In this document: positions 36,333 through 50,184 of the stretch, piece after piece | Layout of the letters: each line of letters opens with the position of its first letter | How positions within the stretch are numbered: position 1 is the stretch's first letter | Source: Climacteris rufus | Taxonomy: Eukaryota > Chordata > Aves > Passeriformes > Climacteridae | DNA length: 64,000 nucleotides | Direction: 5' to 3' | Assembly (NCBI GenBank): GCA_013398175.1 | Contig: VZRZ01006168.1 | Span: 914,739 to 978,738, forward strand | Position numbers and translations under genes: made by a program | The notes under the pieces: model-generated | Seen by the model: only the letters and a program-made list of their open reading frames with translations | Database searches by the model: none | What the model was told of the DNA's origin: nothing

Positions 36333-39300
36333 TGTTCTACATCTCACACTTCCAGGAGAAACATCCATGGTTGTTGAATTTAACTATATCAGAGCATGTG
36401 TTTCAAATCCTGTGAACTTATGTGTCCATTAACAGCAATCTAAAAACCTGCCAGCTTTCATAGAATTCTATAAACTCTGAAGAGTTATCTGCTATTACTC
36501 TGAAAATAGTCTGATATTTACCAGGGAAAGCAGCACCAGTGGAGGTACATGCTCCCTATTGGCTTGCCTTCTGTATTGTAATAATATTTGGACTTCCCTC
36601 AATGTGAAGTAAGAACACAGTGTTTACATAAGTTAGAAGCACAGTACTGGAAAGAAGCAACTGTATGAGTTAATGTTCCTTGAATAGCAGTGGAATAAAC
36701 TTTCATGGAAAATTTGTTTATTTCTTAAAAACTTAAAAATGGTTCCAGGAAATGCTTGTGCTGTGACACAAAATTTGACTAATCTTTGAAATAGACAGGG
36801 ATTTTATCACGGGATCATAGGCTTCAGAGTTTGCCAGTGAAAGACAGAATGGACAGGCAACACTTTTTGAGTCCTTGTGTTTACAGATGTAAAGAAACAG
36901 GAAAAAAGGTCATAATTCTTCAAACTAGGCTTGACAACTAGCAGGTTGAAGGAAGAGGTGATGGGGATTTCTTAAAATAAGAAGTTGTGGCAAACAATCA
37001 GTGGTGAGTTTGGTCATCGCAAATATATCACTTCCTTTAATCCTGGTGTCTTCTATGAATAAGCAGCAAGTGGAAGATTTTTACCAAAGCATCCAAACTG
37101 GGTGAGCTTTGATAATTTTTTTTTCAATAATCAGTAGGACTATAGGAAAAAATAGATGTGATGACATGTAGAGCCAAATATAGTATCTTCTGAAACTAGA
37201 ATAATGCTGAATATATGGTGAAGGTGATACCAGTGAAATGGAATAAGCAGGCCCTTGCCACAAAAGTACTTTCAGCTGACGTTTCACACTGACATTTTAT
37301 GTTGTTTCTTCCACAGGAAGAGCTGTGGAACATGTCTCCAAAGCTTTTTGATTTACACCTGTCAGCAAGGACAGATGATCGAGGAATTGAGATGTGTGTA
37401 ATGGCAAGACACTGAGGCATCAGTCTTGCATCCTGCAAGATTTCAACAAAGATTGCTCTGAATTTCTCCAGGGCCACCTTTTTGAAAGCGCAGGACATTC
37501 AGATAACATGTCCATAAACAAATCCATGGTGGCTTGCAGGCAGGGATGAGATTTCTGAGTTCAAGATCTAGCCTTCCTGTAAATTACCTGTGTGATTTTA
37601 GGATCATTTGCTTCGTTGAGCTTTATCCTTTGGGCGGGCCTGTACTTGATAAGCTGGCCTGGACAGTGTTATCCCAGTGTGAGGTAGGAAAGTACGTCTC
37701 TTAATATGGAGGGTAGAATGGCTCTAGTGCTGCTCATTGAATTTGAAGGCCAGACTCAGGAATGAAAAGCATTGACCTTAAGGAGAAAACTTAGTGGGCT
37801 TAATGGCCAGACATAATCACTGTCATTCAAGGCATCCATATGTTACCTGGCTTGCTCCGGAGAACCTGACAGGCCTGTGACAGCCTGGGCTTTGAATAAA
37901 CTCAGTGGTATCTGGTGCAAAACAAACACTTCTACTGAACACAAGGATCATAGTGATTTTGTGCTTTCTAGTGCTTCTGTGAAATTCATATCACCAGAGA
38001 AGTAGGAGAACTGCTCAAAAACCCCAATGTGAGGTGTCTAAAATGGTGAAATAACTCCAGGCTTTGGACTGTGGAGCATACCTTACATCAGTTCAAACAA
38101 ATCTGAGGATTAATGTAAATTTTGTAAGGACAGGCAGCTGCATTTTTGGCAAGAATTCAAGGAAAATAACAGGCAGGGAGAAAAAGTTGCTTTTGATTAC
38201 ACAAGTCATATCTGGAATTTACTCAGCTTCTTGTTCAGGGAATCGGTGCTGCTGTATTCCCACACCAGTAACAAAATAGATGTAGAGAAAATTATAAAAT
38301 GCAATATGATGAATTCGTGTTGTTGTCAATCTCTTCTGTTTTGCAAATGGAAATTTTTGAAATTTTCTCTTTTTTTTTTTTTCTAGAAAGTACCAATTCC
38401 TAGAAGAACAAAGCTTTTCAGGGAATGGCATTAACAACAGGACAAAATGTTCTTTCTTCTTCACAAAGCTAACTTTTCTTATGAGGACATGTTAAGAAAT
38501 ACTAAACTTCATGAAACCTCTTTAACCTCTCATTCTTTCGTAGCTGGTGATGTATCTCCTGGTGATAAGTGATGAATGATTTTCTAGAATACTTATTTCT
38601 GCTAGCAGGAGTCACAACATATTTTCCAGCTTAAAAGCTCTTAGCTACAGTGACTACCATTTAAAGTAGAAACTGATTTTCAGAATTGACATTGTAATGG
38701 AAATCAATGAAACCAGACAAATGATATTGTTACTCTTTTCCAGCTGAAAACACAGTTTAAGTTATTTTACTTAGATGGCCTTCTCCAGCTTCAAAGTTAA
38801 AGACAAACATTTAGTTAATTTGTAAAGTTGTGCACGCAGGCAAAGGAGGAGAGAAGTTGAAGAATGGTTTCCAACACTGGATTCTGGAGATGGCTGGTGA
38901 TACCGATTAAGTGATGCTGAGGATCATTTTTCCTGGTTAACTTCTTTGCTTTCCCTTCTCCTCCCTTCCCCGCCTGCTGCATTCCTCGCCACTCCCTCCT
39001 TGCTTTTATCTGCAGCCAGTCTCCTTCCTCAGACCACAGCTGCCCAAAGGCCTTTGCTTGCTGCTTGCTTTTTTACCCACACTTGGTCTTGTTTTACTTC
39101 ACCTCTGTTGGCATCTAAAGAGAGGTATAGGATGCTTTTCCTTGCCAGTAAAAACCGGGGTGATCCACAGCAATTCAACACCACTGAAGGAATGGAAGTA
39201 GTCAGCCAACCCTGTCATTTGGGGGTATCACTACAAGTCAGGTGTTACCATCACTGTGGGTCAGTGGGAAACTTGCCCATGGTTCTTATATGGACCAAGG

Positions 39301-41432
39301 CTGAGACCTTAGAGTACTGAAAATTAATGTTGAAACCAGAAAGCTTTCTGCCAATGTCTTAAAGAAGTCTCTTGCAAGGAAAGTACACTAGTCATTGGGG
39401 ACTCCCCTGTATTGGAGTGAATGAGCTTTCAGAAAGGAACAAAAGTTCCAAAGAGAATAAAGAGAAATGGATTTTGTTGAAATACTTGAATTAGAGGATT
39501 AGATAATAACATAGATAAAACTTTTTTTATCCTGGCTCTCTTACAATGAGAAACTCCAAAGATATACAAGAATAGTGGCTAAACAGAGGAATAAATACCA
39601 GCTATTGAAGAGCAGGTGGTTTTGCTTGCCCACATGTAAGAAAAAGAAAAATACCTTCATAAGCCAATCGCTCACATGGGAAATTCTTGTAAATAAGGAC
39701 TGAGTACAACGGGAACAGTAATTTGGATGACACTGGTATCTGCATCTCTGGGTCTGCAGGTGTCAAATGCCTCTTTAAAAAGTCTCGTCCCAAAACACTG
39801 GGCTGGAGTGCCTGAAGATCTCTTGGTATGGTGCCAGTCCAGAGTAGGTGCTTCACATAGATATAGAAAATTGTTCATTATGATTGCAGTTTTTCTCTAC
39901 AAGAGTTAAGCAGTACTGTGCAGGGCTGGCAGTGTGTTTATATACCTTAAACAAAGCCTGGTTGTTTGCTGAGTAAAACAACAATTATAAATATTTATAA
40001 AACAGTTTCCCAAGTAAAACAAAGATAATATTTCTGAACATGAAGACTATTACCCCTCAGTGAAAAAAATGCTGCTATCTTGGTGATGATTTCTTGGTTT
40101 GGATGTATCAGGAGCCTTAATGCAAAGTCAGACGGTTATATCCCCAGTGAAGCTGAGAAAACAGTAAATATCACTCAGCAAACAAAGTCAGTCCCTCCTG
40201 GTTTAGATATTTATAGTATTTCGTCCTGCAGGGAGGCTTAATTTGGCTTGAATTAGCAGAAATGTCATTGTAATGGGTATGCAGTGATGGAAAGTCTGGC
40301 TGTGAAGTACTGCGCCACTTTGAATGCAGGTTATCACAGACTAAGGGTACAAATGAGGCTTGGATGCAAAAGCACTAAGACTTCAGAATCAGCATACATT
40401 TTCAAGCCAGAACTGCATTGCAGTTTCATCAAGGAAAAAATCAGAAAAATGTATTCTTTTTTAATTGGAAAAAGTTCTTCTGACAGTCTGAACACCCCTC
40501 AGTCAACTGACAGACATATTTTATAACACCTATTTTATCACGTTGATAAGAATTTATGCTTGCAGAAGTTTTATGGTACATAGCAATGATAATTAATCCC
40601 AAACCCCACCAGTTGTATAGTAGTTTTAGTGTTATGCTATTAATAAATAACATGCCATTTCTCCAGGGTGAAACTTCTCCTGCAAGGAGTATATTTTTGA
40701 TATAAGATTCTATTGTTATGCTGGTTGAGTATGTCTACCAGTTCAGTGAATTGTATTTCTCAGCCTAGTTTTCCATTATTATTATTGATGACATAATTTT
40801 CTATTCAATTATCAGTGGTAATAATTGTCTGTGAGAGTCTGCTTTCTGAACCAGTTTTATATTTTCTCCAAAAACAACAAAAAATGTACTTACGGTATGA
40901 TAGTTTATGATAACATATTAAATGCCTTAAGTACCCATCAGGACCAGACCTGTATGTTGCAATTAAATTATTTGGTATTTTTGATAACACCTGCTTAGTA
41001 TCTTCCAAATCTCCCAAACAACCCATGAATTTTCTTTATTTAGCTTTGTGTAGGCAAAATTTGTGATGTCCAGCAGTGATGGCTGTTAGGGCTGCCTAGG
41101 AATCATCTGTTCCTCTAAGTCTCTCCAAAAAGACTTTACAAGTGTTGTTGTCATATCTCATTTACAATATCTTGGATGCACTGTGTGATCAGCTGCCTAC
41201 GTGGAGCTAGCCATACTGCCAGGGCTGTTTAAAAGGGTCAAGAGATGCTCGGGGATTCCTTACTGTAGATGTGTTGTCTCTGGATCAGTACTCATATCTG
41301 GCATTGACCCGTCTGCACACTGGGCTCCCTTCAGAGCAGGAGCATGGGGACCTCAACTCAGGTTCGTCTGTGCACAGCTGTGGGAGGTCCATCTATGAAT
41401 ATCACTGCCACGTCCTACTCTAGCTCCACTTC
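36333..41432. other. Intergenic, nothing recognised
   Basis: Only short open frames are present. The 124-residue frame at 38946-39320 starts with a leucine- and alanine-rich stretch but has no recognisable domain or splice context. Confidence 0.6.
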
Positions 41433-41990
41433 TGATGTGGGAGGCTCTTCCCTGGGGGAAGATTCTATAGGCGGGACCGGGGTTTGAAACCCGCCTTTTC
41501 TTCTAGAAAGGAGGCGTCGCAGAGCCTTGGACCTACCCACCCTTCTAGAAGCTTTGGTTAAGTTCGATGTTTTAGTGGTTATTGCTCATTGTGCCTTCCC
41601 CTCTGTGGTTTTAACTGGACCCTGAATCCCTGTACCCTCCCCTTGCTCTGTGCCCCATTGGTTATCCCCTCCAGCTCTTCCCAGTTCTCACCTCCCTTTT
41701 AACTGGCTGCACCTGTCAGCTTGGTAGAGTTCTCCCTCTGCGACTTTCCCTCCCGGATCCCTTCACCTACCCCGATAATAAAGGAAACCACAGGGGAGAC
41801 CCCCTCCCTCAGCCCCTTGCCTCCTCGCCTTTTTCCAACTGCACCTCATCTGCTTCTCGCTTCGGGTCACCCCCACTCTGCGTGAGCCACCCGCATGCAG
41901 CCCCAAAGCCACGGCTCCAGGAGTGAGCTCTCGGGCATTCAGGGATCGGCACCTCAGCTGAGGGCGACCAGGATAGCCAGATGACCTACT
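41433..41990 (+). repeat. LTR-like segment on the plus strand
   Basis: This CpG- and pyrimidine-rich block starts near TGATGTGGGAGGCTCTTCC and contains AATAAA at 41777-41782, with about 350 bases of U3-like sequence before it and about 200 bases of C-rich sequence after it. The layout fits a forward-oriented LTR. No target-site duplication was established, so borders and class are tentative. Confidence 0.5.
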
Positions 41991-44900
41991 ACACACAGCA
42001 ACTGAGTTTGAGAAATCTTCACCTGGATATTTGTGGACCTCATTCAAAACCAAAACCTTTGAATTCAGAAGCTCTAGGCAGTTCTGTTGTCTGGGTTACA
42101 CTCACTTCAGGATAAGTGGGTGTTGATTTACCCATCAGTGCACCCAGGGATCCCCTTGACATAAAAACCATCAAAATTGATTAATATAGCATAGCAGCAG
42201 GAGAAATATGTTCCTTAATTATAAACATAACTCTTAGGAGTAGGTCTCACCCTGCTAAGTTGGAAGTAACCTATGTGCTGTTACAAACTCCTGTAGGAGC
42301 CACTTTGACCTCTGGTTGGGCTAAAGGTGATGGGAGAAGTACATCACTATTCCCCATATGCTCCCCACTCCTTAGCTCATGGCAAGCTGAACTTTTCCTG
42401 GCAAGGCCCCTGATGAGTCAGTCAAACCCCATAAATGGCCCCTCCACATGAGCATCTTCAGTCAGAAACAGACCCCTGTATTAAAGAGCTATTTTATGGG
42501 GTAGCTTTAGGAATAGTTTAAGCAATAAAAACAATCTGTGAAGTGCTAGAGACTTACTGCTTATACCAAATCAGAGCAGGAAATTACTTTCTTCTTAGGA
42601 TATGTTCCTTTTCTGGACTTACAACTATGCAAAACCATGGTATGATGTGTCTGCATAGTGAGACAAGAAGTTGCTGAAATTTCAGCAGAAAAGCAGATTC
42701 TTAGTTCTCTTAGACTTCAGAGTCATTAAACTACACTGGAAAAATGCTGTGTTCTTGTCATCCAGTACTTGCTGAGTGTTCATTTAAAAGAAAAAAAATA
42801 ACAGAAATGAAATAATCCAAAAAACAATTACATTTTTGCAGAATACAGCAATTTATCAAATGTAACCCACAAAAGTAACTGAAACCACCTGTTTCCACTT
42901 CCTCCCTAAGAAGCAGGAGATCCGTGTGATATGAAACAGGGAATAGTGAATGCAGCAAGTCCTGCAGACGACTCTCAGCAGTCACACAGAATGGTTTTAG
43001 CAGGAAATGGCACATCCCCCTCTTTTGCACTTTAATTCCAAGCATTTGTATTCAGTATCTTTTGTATAACTTCCGCCTGCTAGGTGATAAGTCTCACCTT
43101 CTGCAATCTGGTGTCAGATTATCTGCACTGATTTTGGTTAGGTTTTAGAATTCCTTCCAGACTTTATATTAACTGAGGTGTGTTTAGTTTGTACTCTAAT
43201 GATGAAAATGGTCACGGGTTCTCACTAAAGAGCACAAAATACATTATTCTCACTCCAGCTGAGAAGGTAATGACCGTTACAAAAACTTTCCTTTCTTGTG
43301 GTGTCCTGCTTAGGTACAAACTTAATACTGTTGTTAAATGGTGCTTTACCTAGTGAGTGCCCTGTCAGTTCATGTTGATCTCATCTGTGTACTCACTGAG
43401 TAATTTGTGCCTCTGGTCAGTAGATAATGCATTCATTCTGTGTGGTCTCCTCTACTGCTGACTAATACTGGGGTGTTTTGAAACTTTACTCTTCTCACGT
43501 CCTTTAATACACTATAAAGAACATTTTCAGATAGTTGATAGGTAGCTGTCATTATTACTGCTGCCCTTAGCAAGATGATTCAAACACTAGTTTTCATAAA
43601 TGCGCACTTCTGGTGTTTCACATCATCTTATGTACATTAGATGTCTCTACTAAGGTGCTCCCAAAACTGCAGCTGATTCTTGCCCTAATATTTGAAGCCA
43701 TTATGTCTCCAAATATCAAGACCTCATTACTTAGACCATTTATAATTTATTTTAATTAACTTAGTGGAATTAAATGAGTGAAAGAAAAACACAAAATCCC
43801 TTTTCGTTGTAATTGGGCAGATCATTAACTGGCAAAACTTTAGCAAAGTTGCATCAGTTTACGGAATGAGGCTTTCAGACGCTGGAGGAATTACCTCTGA
43901 GAAGACTGTATGCTACATACATTATGTAGATAATTGTTTCCTGTACAGTAGCTGCTAATTTATCATTAAAAATCACAATTAGCAATTCAGGAATTATTAA
44001 GTATATTATTAAAAATTTTACATCTTTGCACTTACTGATCTTTCTTTTTGACATCCTTTGATTGACATTTATGTTGTCAACATTTACCCTTCAGCACACT
44101 TAGTTACATAAGCATTAATGTTACAAAATCTGCTTTTAATATCTGTGTGAAAACCACCATTATCCTGCCTGCTTCATTACAGTGGCACTGGAGCCTGTTG
44201 TACTAGGTGATGGAATGAGTTTGTGATTTGATTCCCCAGAGCTGGTTTCCGGTCAGTCCTCCTGTAACATTCAGGTGTCTCCACAGTGAACATCGCCAGC
44301 ACAGCTATGCAGGGTGTGTTTGTTTGGTGTCTCTTTGCAGTTCTGTTCAGGTTTCCCTGGGGGGACAAAGCAGCTCAGCAACAATAGTGAAATGACTTAT
44401 ACTTGAACTAGGAGCATATGGCATCTGTAAAACTTCCATCCTTAATGGTTTGGCAGTGGATCATTTGGGAATTAGGGATGAAAGCAACAGATGTTATGCA
44501 TACAAGCACCTGGATAAAGAAATGAAACTACATACCAGCAAAATGGTGAAACTTGCATTTGTCTGTGATGTCCCATTCTATTCAGATAAGGTACTGTTTG
44601 TTTTTAAATGGAAATATGGCTTGGCATAACATGACAAAACCATAAAGGCCCTTGTGGCCATGTTACATCTGGGTCAGATGTATTTGATGTTCTTACTTTG
44701 ATCTCCCGTCTAATCAGTGTGTTTTCAGCTTAGATCTGGAATCCACATCTCTTGTAAACATGAACAATTCCCAGACCTTTTGATCTCCAAAATGACTCAT
44801 TCTTCCACAACTCTACGCCAGGACAGCAGAGAGAAGTGATTCCTCTTCCTAGGGGTTTCTTTGGCAGGCTCCACTAAGACATAAAGCTCTCTCCTAATAA

Positions 44901-47900
44901 AACTAAAGAGGCTAAACAAGGTTTCCACTGGATCTCTTGGAGCTTTGTCTTTGACATTCTTCCCCTGCCTTTCCTCAGGACTTAAAAACTTGGATAAAGT
45001 TTGCTGTGATGACTGAATTAATTTACTGCATTACCTGGAACTTGTTGGATAAGGAAGCTGGAACTATAAAGTAAGCAAGGAAATAAAGGATAGTATAGAG
45101 GCTGATGAATTCTGAAGGAAACAAAGAAACTGTGGACAAGGACCATGAAAGTGCAAGATAAGGCTGGACAGAGGGAGAACAGAGACAGCAGAGCCAACAA
45201 GGACTTGGTAGCAGCTGGAGCTTTGAGATAGGCTAGGTAAGGACACGAGAAAAAGGGACTAAGGTGCCCCAGGCCAGGGCATTCCAACTGGCTGAGGAGT
45301 TTGGAGAAGAAATTAGAAATTTGAACTCCTGGGATCAAGACCTGTGGGTAGAGAGGAGTGTTGGGAGGTGAGTAAGAATGGAGCCAGGTTTCCTTGGCCA
45401 AGGCAGGGGCAACTTTACTCCTTACTGCCCAGCCTTCTATGAAGGGGAGAAAGACCAGCCAGGGGGGAAATTAGGAACAAACTTCAGGGGCAGGGATGTG
45501 GAAAAGAAAAGACTGAGGCCAGCCCAGAGGGACAGGGAGTCCTAGCAAAAATGGGTGAGAAGTGGTGACCACTAAAAACACTCTTCACCAAGTGGCTACT
45601 CTCCTGACCTTCACCATCCATCCACACTTACCACTTTTTGTGGTACAAACTGGCAAAATGTCCTTTTTCTTTCAGAGCTCATGAAAATGTGTCACTCTCT
45701 TCTATAAATTTAAGGAATTAAGTTTTATATTTAACCCCCCAACATTAGTCTTATTAAAAGTGTGAAGGTTAATTTCAGTCAAAAAAGAGATTTTTTTTCT
45801 TTGAAATCTTACAGCCATTTTGGAAAAACATTTTTTCTCACCTGTCTCTGTCCCATTCAAACTGCAAGTACTAAATAAGACATGAATCTTGCTAAAAATA
45901 GGATGAGATCGTGTAAGGAAAGACAATGCCAACGCACTTACACATCTGAATTACAATAATACTTTTTACTTTGCCCACGATTTCTATTTGTGTCTGCCTC
46001 TTCTATTGTGCTTCTTTTGTATGATATACTCAGAATATGGGTAGGAGCTGTGAGCTATTTTTGGTATTTAATACTACACATCAAGCAATGGATCACATTT
46101 ATGAACAGAGGAGGATTCTGCAGAATATGCTTCATTAGGTGCTATTAAAAGTATATAACTCACAAGTAATGTGAAATACAGCAGCCTTCCAAGACAGAAA
46201 GGCACAAAACCTGTTTGTGTTGTAAACAAACAAGAAGAGAAAACAGTGCTGACTTTTTCTAATTGATGGGTGCTGTCTGTGTTCTAAACTGCTTATTTTG
46301 ACGCAAAGCCACTACACAGGCACAAATCAAATTTTTTACTTTGGTTTCCCAGTTAAATTTCTTTCTGTTTCTTGTCTTTTCAACTAGAGAAGAAGCCAAT
46401 GTTTATGTGTTCTTATTTCTTTTATGTGCTTTTACCTGAAAAGCACTTACTGAGACCTGTGCCAGAAAGCTGTGACGTGTCATGCTCGAGCATTTCAGCA
46501 GCTGCATATTTGGGACCTGTGGAATCCAGGGGGATGGTAGAAAATATCTAGACTGATGAGTTTCCCTGGCATAGCTTTCACATAATGCACAAATCCGTGC
46601 TTAAAATATGCTGTGTGGGCCATGGCTGCCCTTTCCCTTACTGAAGGTGCTACTTGCTCATCAGGTCATTTTTAGCTTTTGGCTGGAAAACTGCTGGGAC
46701 TTTCTGAAAAGCCTGGGGAGTTTCCCTGGGTGTTTTCCATCGGAGAAACCTACATCCTGTTATTGGGGAGCTTTTTGACTGCCCTTTGCAAAGTGAACGA
46801 AATCTGGGAATGCGATGTTTATCTGTTCTGAACTCTTTCTGGCTCGTGTCTCTATGAAGAGCGAGTGCCTAAATAAGAAGGAAAAGCTATCTAGAAGGGT
46901 GCTGATTTAAAAACCAACACAGAGTGGACAGCACTAAGAAGTATTTATGTAGATGTAAGTATATGCATGTGTATAAATGTATTAAACACTGTGTGATGGA
47001 TCCTAAAATAACCATCCTTCAGGCCAAAAACGTTTACATACCTAAATGAAGATTTCTTGCATATGCCTATCTTCACCTATTTATGCACAGCACATACATG
47101 AGTGTATCTGTCCATGTCACTGTGTCACACAGCCCTGTGAGGACCTGACCTTAGGCATTTCTAAATGGCTGGTGAGGTCTACAGGGAGTCCGGCAGCCGC
47201 TAGAGGGAACTGTGGCTCTGTGCCAGAGCAGCGGGATTTAGGGGCTCACGAGCATGGACTTTTTGTTGCTAATACGTGTTTGTTTGAAGTTTCGTTGCCA
47301 GGCCTGGCCTGTGTCTGTGATAAGTCACAGACTTATCCTGCGGAGGCAGGAGCAGGTTGTGCTTGGAGCTTTCCCTTTCACCCAGTTGGACAACGGAGGG
47401 CAGGGACGCGGTTTCTGGTGAGGAGCTGCTGCCCTCCACCCACTCCTGACCGCACAGTGGGAGGGCAAGGGGGTCCCAAAGCCTCCTCCGGCCCCCTGAA
47501 CTTCTGATTCTAGAGACCTACAAGTGCTCCAGTGGTGTTCACAAGGAACACTGCTAAGAATGTGAAATCTAGCCAGGCAAAAGTTTGATCCATGCATATC
47601 TGACTCCCATTTCCATAATGCCAAGAGAAGTATATGCATACTTGGCTGCACAAAGAGCCCATTCAATGATACTTCTTTAAATGGTAAAGAAATTGCTATT
47701 TAGGTTTTTATGGAAAGGAGAAAGCTTAAAATATGCATGCATTATCTGGATATATTTGGGTTATAGCATTCCCTCATGCAGTCATGATATTTATTCAGTA
47801 ACAGTGGATAAAGTAAGCTTGGACTCTGGATAGAGTTGAGACACCTGGTTCATGTCCACTGTTGTTTTCATGTCCCGTTAGTTTATTACAGAGATGTGAC

Positions 47901-49719
47901 AGCTTACAAGAGTAAACCCATGTTAATGAAATCCTTTGCTTCCCTTGGGGCCAAGAGAAAGGCTCTGAGCTCAGAGATAAAGTAATTACAATACTAATAC
48001 CTTTTCCATTTCTTTTCAGGGTAAATGCTACCATATTCCCCTTTTGTGGGATTCTCTGTTACAGCTGAATAGAGTGCCAAGTCCCTGGCACATGGTCCAA
48101 AAATGCCAGGAGCCTTCTCACAGGGCTTTCCTAATTCCTCACAGCTTGCTTTACTGCACTTTCTTGGTATATTGTTCCCCATAGCTTCCCAAAGCTCTAA
48201 AAATGCCTTGAAAACTTTTGGAAATAGTCCAACTTAAAAACCAGTGGAGCCAATTCGGAATGTTTCACTGATTTAAGTTAAATTGAGGAAACCTTCCATC
48301 CTGCTTTAAAACTTGTAATCTTTGTCTTATCTTTTTCAAGCATTTGTTAGATGGAGAAGCATGCTGATGGCTTTAATGTGTATAAGTGCCTCAGCACAGC
48401 TGACTCTCAAAATCTCAGCTGGGCTGCAAAGCAAAGGGCCAGGCTACAAGAGCACCTTCCCTGCTCTCAGATCATACTGGAGATCTGTTTGTAAAAATCA
48501 GCCTGAAGACTTCTTCATGTGAGCTCCCTCTGAGTTTGGTCTGTGATGGATGAGGTGTCTAACTGTGAAGGTTTCAAAGGGTCTGGCATAACTATGGGAG
48601 CTTACAGCATACAGTGCTACTGGTCTGGAGATTCCCAATCAAGAGCTGACTGATACGTAGGAGCCTCTCAGCTGGGGTAAGGGATCCATAAGCAGGGACT
48701 CTCGTTCTCTCTGGTTTGTGCATCTTTACTCTGAGTTATATTCAGAGAACCAAGGGTACTGGAGAAATCTGCAGAGTTATTTAGGAACTTCTCAGAAACT
48801 AGATGATGTGAGAAAATCAGCTGGAAATCCCTTTTCTTAACAAAAGAAAAAAAAAAGGCAGGGCATTGCAGGTCAAAAGTGCATAGTCATAATAGGCAGT
48901 AGTGTGTCCAGGAACAGGAAAGTGAGAACAGCTTAGGAACAGCTCTTTTAAAAGCAATAGGAGAGGGAATCCCCTGAGCACCAATTTATATAAGGAAATG
49001 TCAGATGGCAGGAAGCAAGCACTGTGGTTCAGCCACAGTGAGAAATAGGGCTTTTGTGGCTTTCTGTGGTCACCTAGGGTGACTTGATGTTTTAAGTACT
49101 GATGGTGATTGAGGTGAATCACCCCAGGTAGAAGGGGAATGAAAACACCACAGTCACACGGACCACATCCTGGTATCTTGAATCCAGCTGAAAATATGCT
49201 GCTTCTTGCACTTCCAAGGAGTCCCAGATACTGTAATTTTCACTTTTTTGACAGTGCTTCAGAGGCATCATCATGTGTCATGGTGGCTTTAAGCTTATAC
49301 CAACCACACTACGAAACAACTGCTGAGTAACCAGGATATGGTAGAACAGTTTCAACCCCTTGCTTTGAACAGGTGAATAAGTGCTTTATAGCCCGTGCTA
49401 TGCACATCCTACCCCATCCTACCCATATGCATGCTAAGCAACATGCACTATTTCCCTTTTTTCACTTATTTATCTTTGTGATTTTTTATTGGGATATTTT
49501 CTCTGCTTCTTGGTTACATGTTTGTGTTGGACTGTTAATAATTGTTATGGCTGGTTTCTTGCTTGTTTGGCATAATTGATCTCATTAATTTTAAAAAAAT
49601 AAAATCAGTACAAGAAAGAACTAAGGTGACTGCAAAGCAGGTTGTTTTTCATGTCCTCATTTTCACTTGCTGTTTGACTTTGGTCTGCCATGAAGGGCCA
49701 GCCACCAGTGTTTGTATCT

Positions 49720-49742
49720 GCACACACACACGTACACACACA
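49720..49742. repeat. Short (CA)n microsatellite
   Basis: CA dinucleotides interrupted once by CGTA. Confidence 0.9.
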
Positions 49743-50167
49743 GATACAATGAACTCTTTCATAGTCAGGCTTTACAAGTAAATGGAGGGTGTTCATGTTC
49801 ATACAGTTAGTTTGGATTTGTTCATATGCTTTTCAATGCTGCCTGTAAGCTGCTTCATGACCTCAGATGTCGCACAACATCCCTCTTCCATCCAATAGTT
49901 AAGTACCAAGCTGCTAAAGCATCTCTGTGTGAAGGGGATTTCAGAGTCTTTGGAAAAGATGTTTTTGCTGAAAAATTCCATAGAAATATGCTCCAGTAAA
50001 TATTACCTTTAGTTTAGATAAGACTATGAAAGACTTCACTTAATAGTATTACAGAAGTCGTGTAGTACTGAAAAATGTAGGAGTCCAAGAACATGTTTAC
50101 AGCAGGTTTTTTAGCAGGTTGAAAGTTGAAAAGTATAGGAAAAAATCAGTGCACATAAATACTCCTG

Positions 50168-50184
50168 TATATATATATATTATA
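50168..50184. repeat. Short (TA)n tract
   Basis: An alternating TA run in intergenic sequence. Confidence 0.85.

Noticed and set aside
38946..39320. 124-residue frame with a signal-peptide-like start
   Set aside because: The leucine- and alanine-rich beginning comes from a pyrimidine-rich stretch, the rest has no recognisable motif, and there is no evidence of a promoter or splice sites.
47046..47507. 153-residue plus-strand frame
   Set aside because: It has cysteines near the start but no regular spacing, no domain and no splice context. The moderately GC-rich patch would lengthen chance frames.
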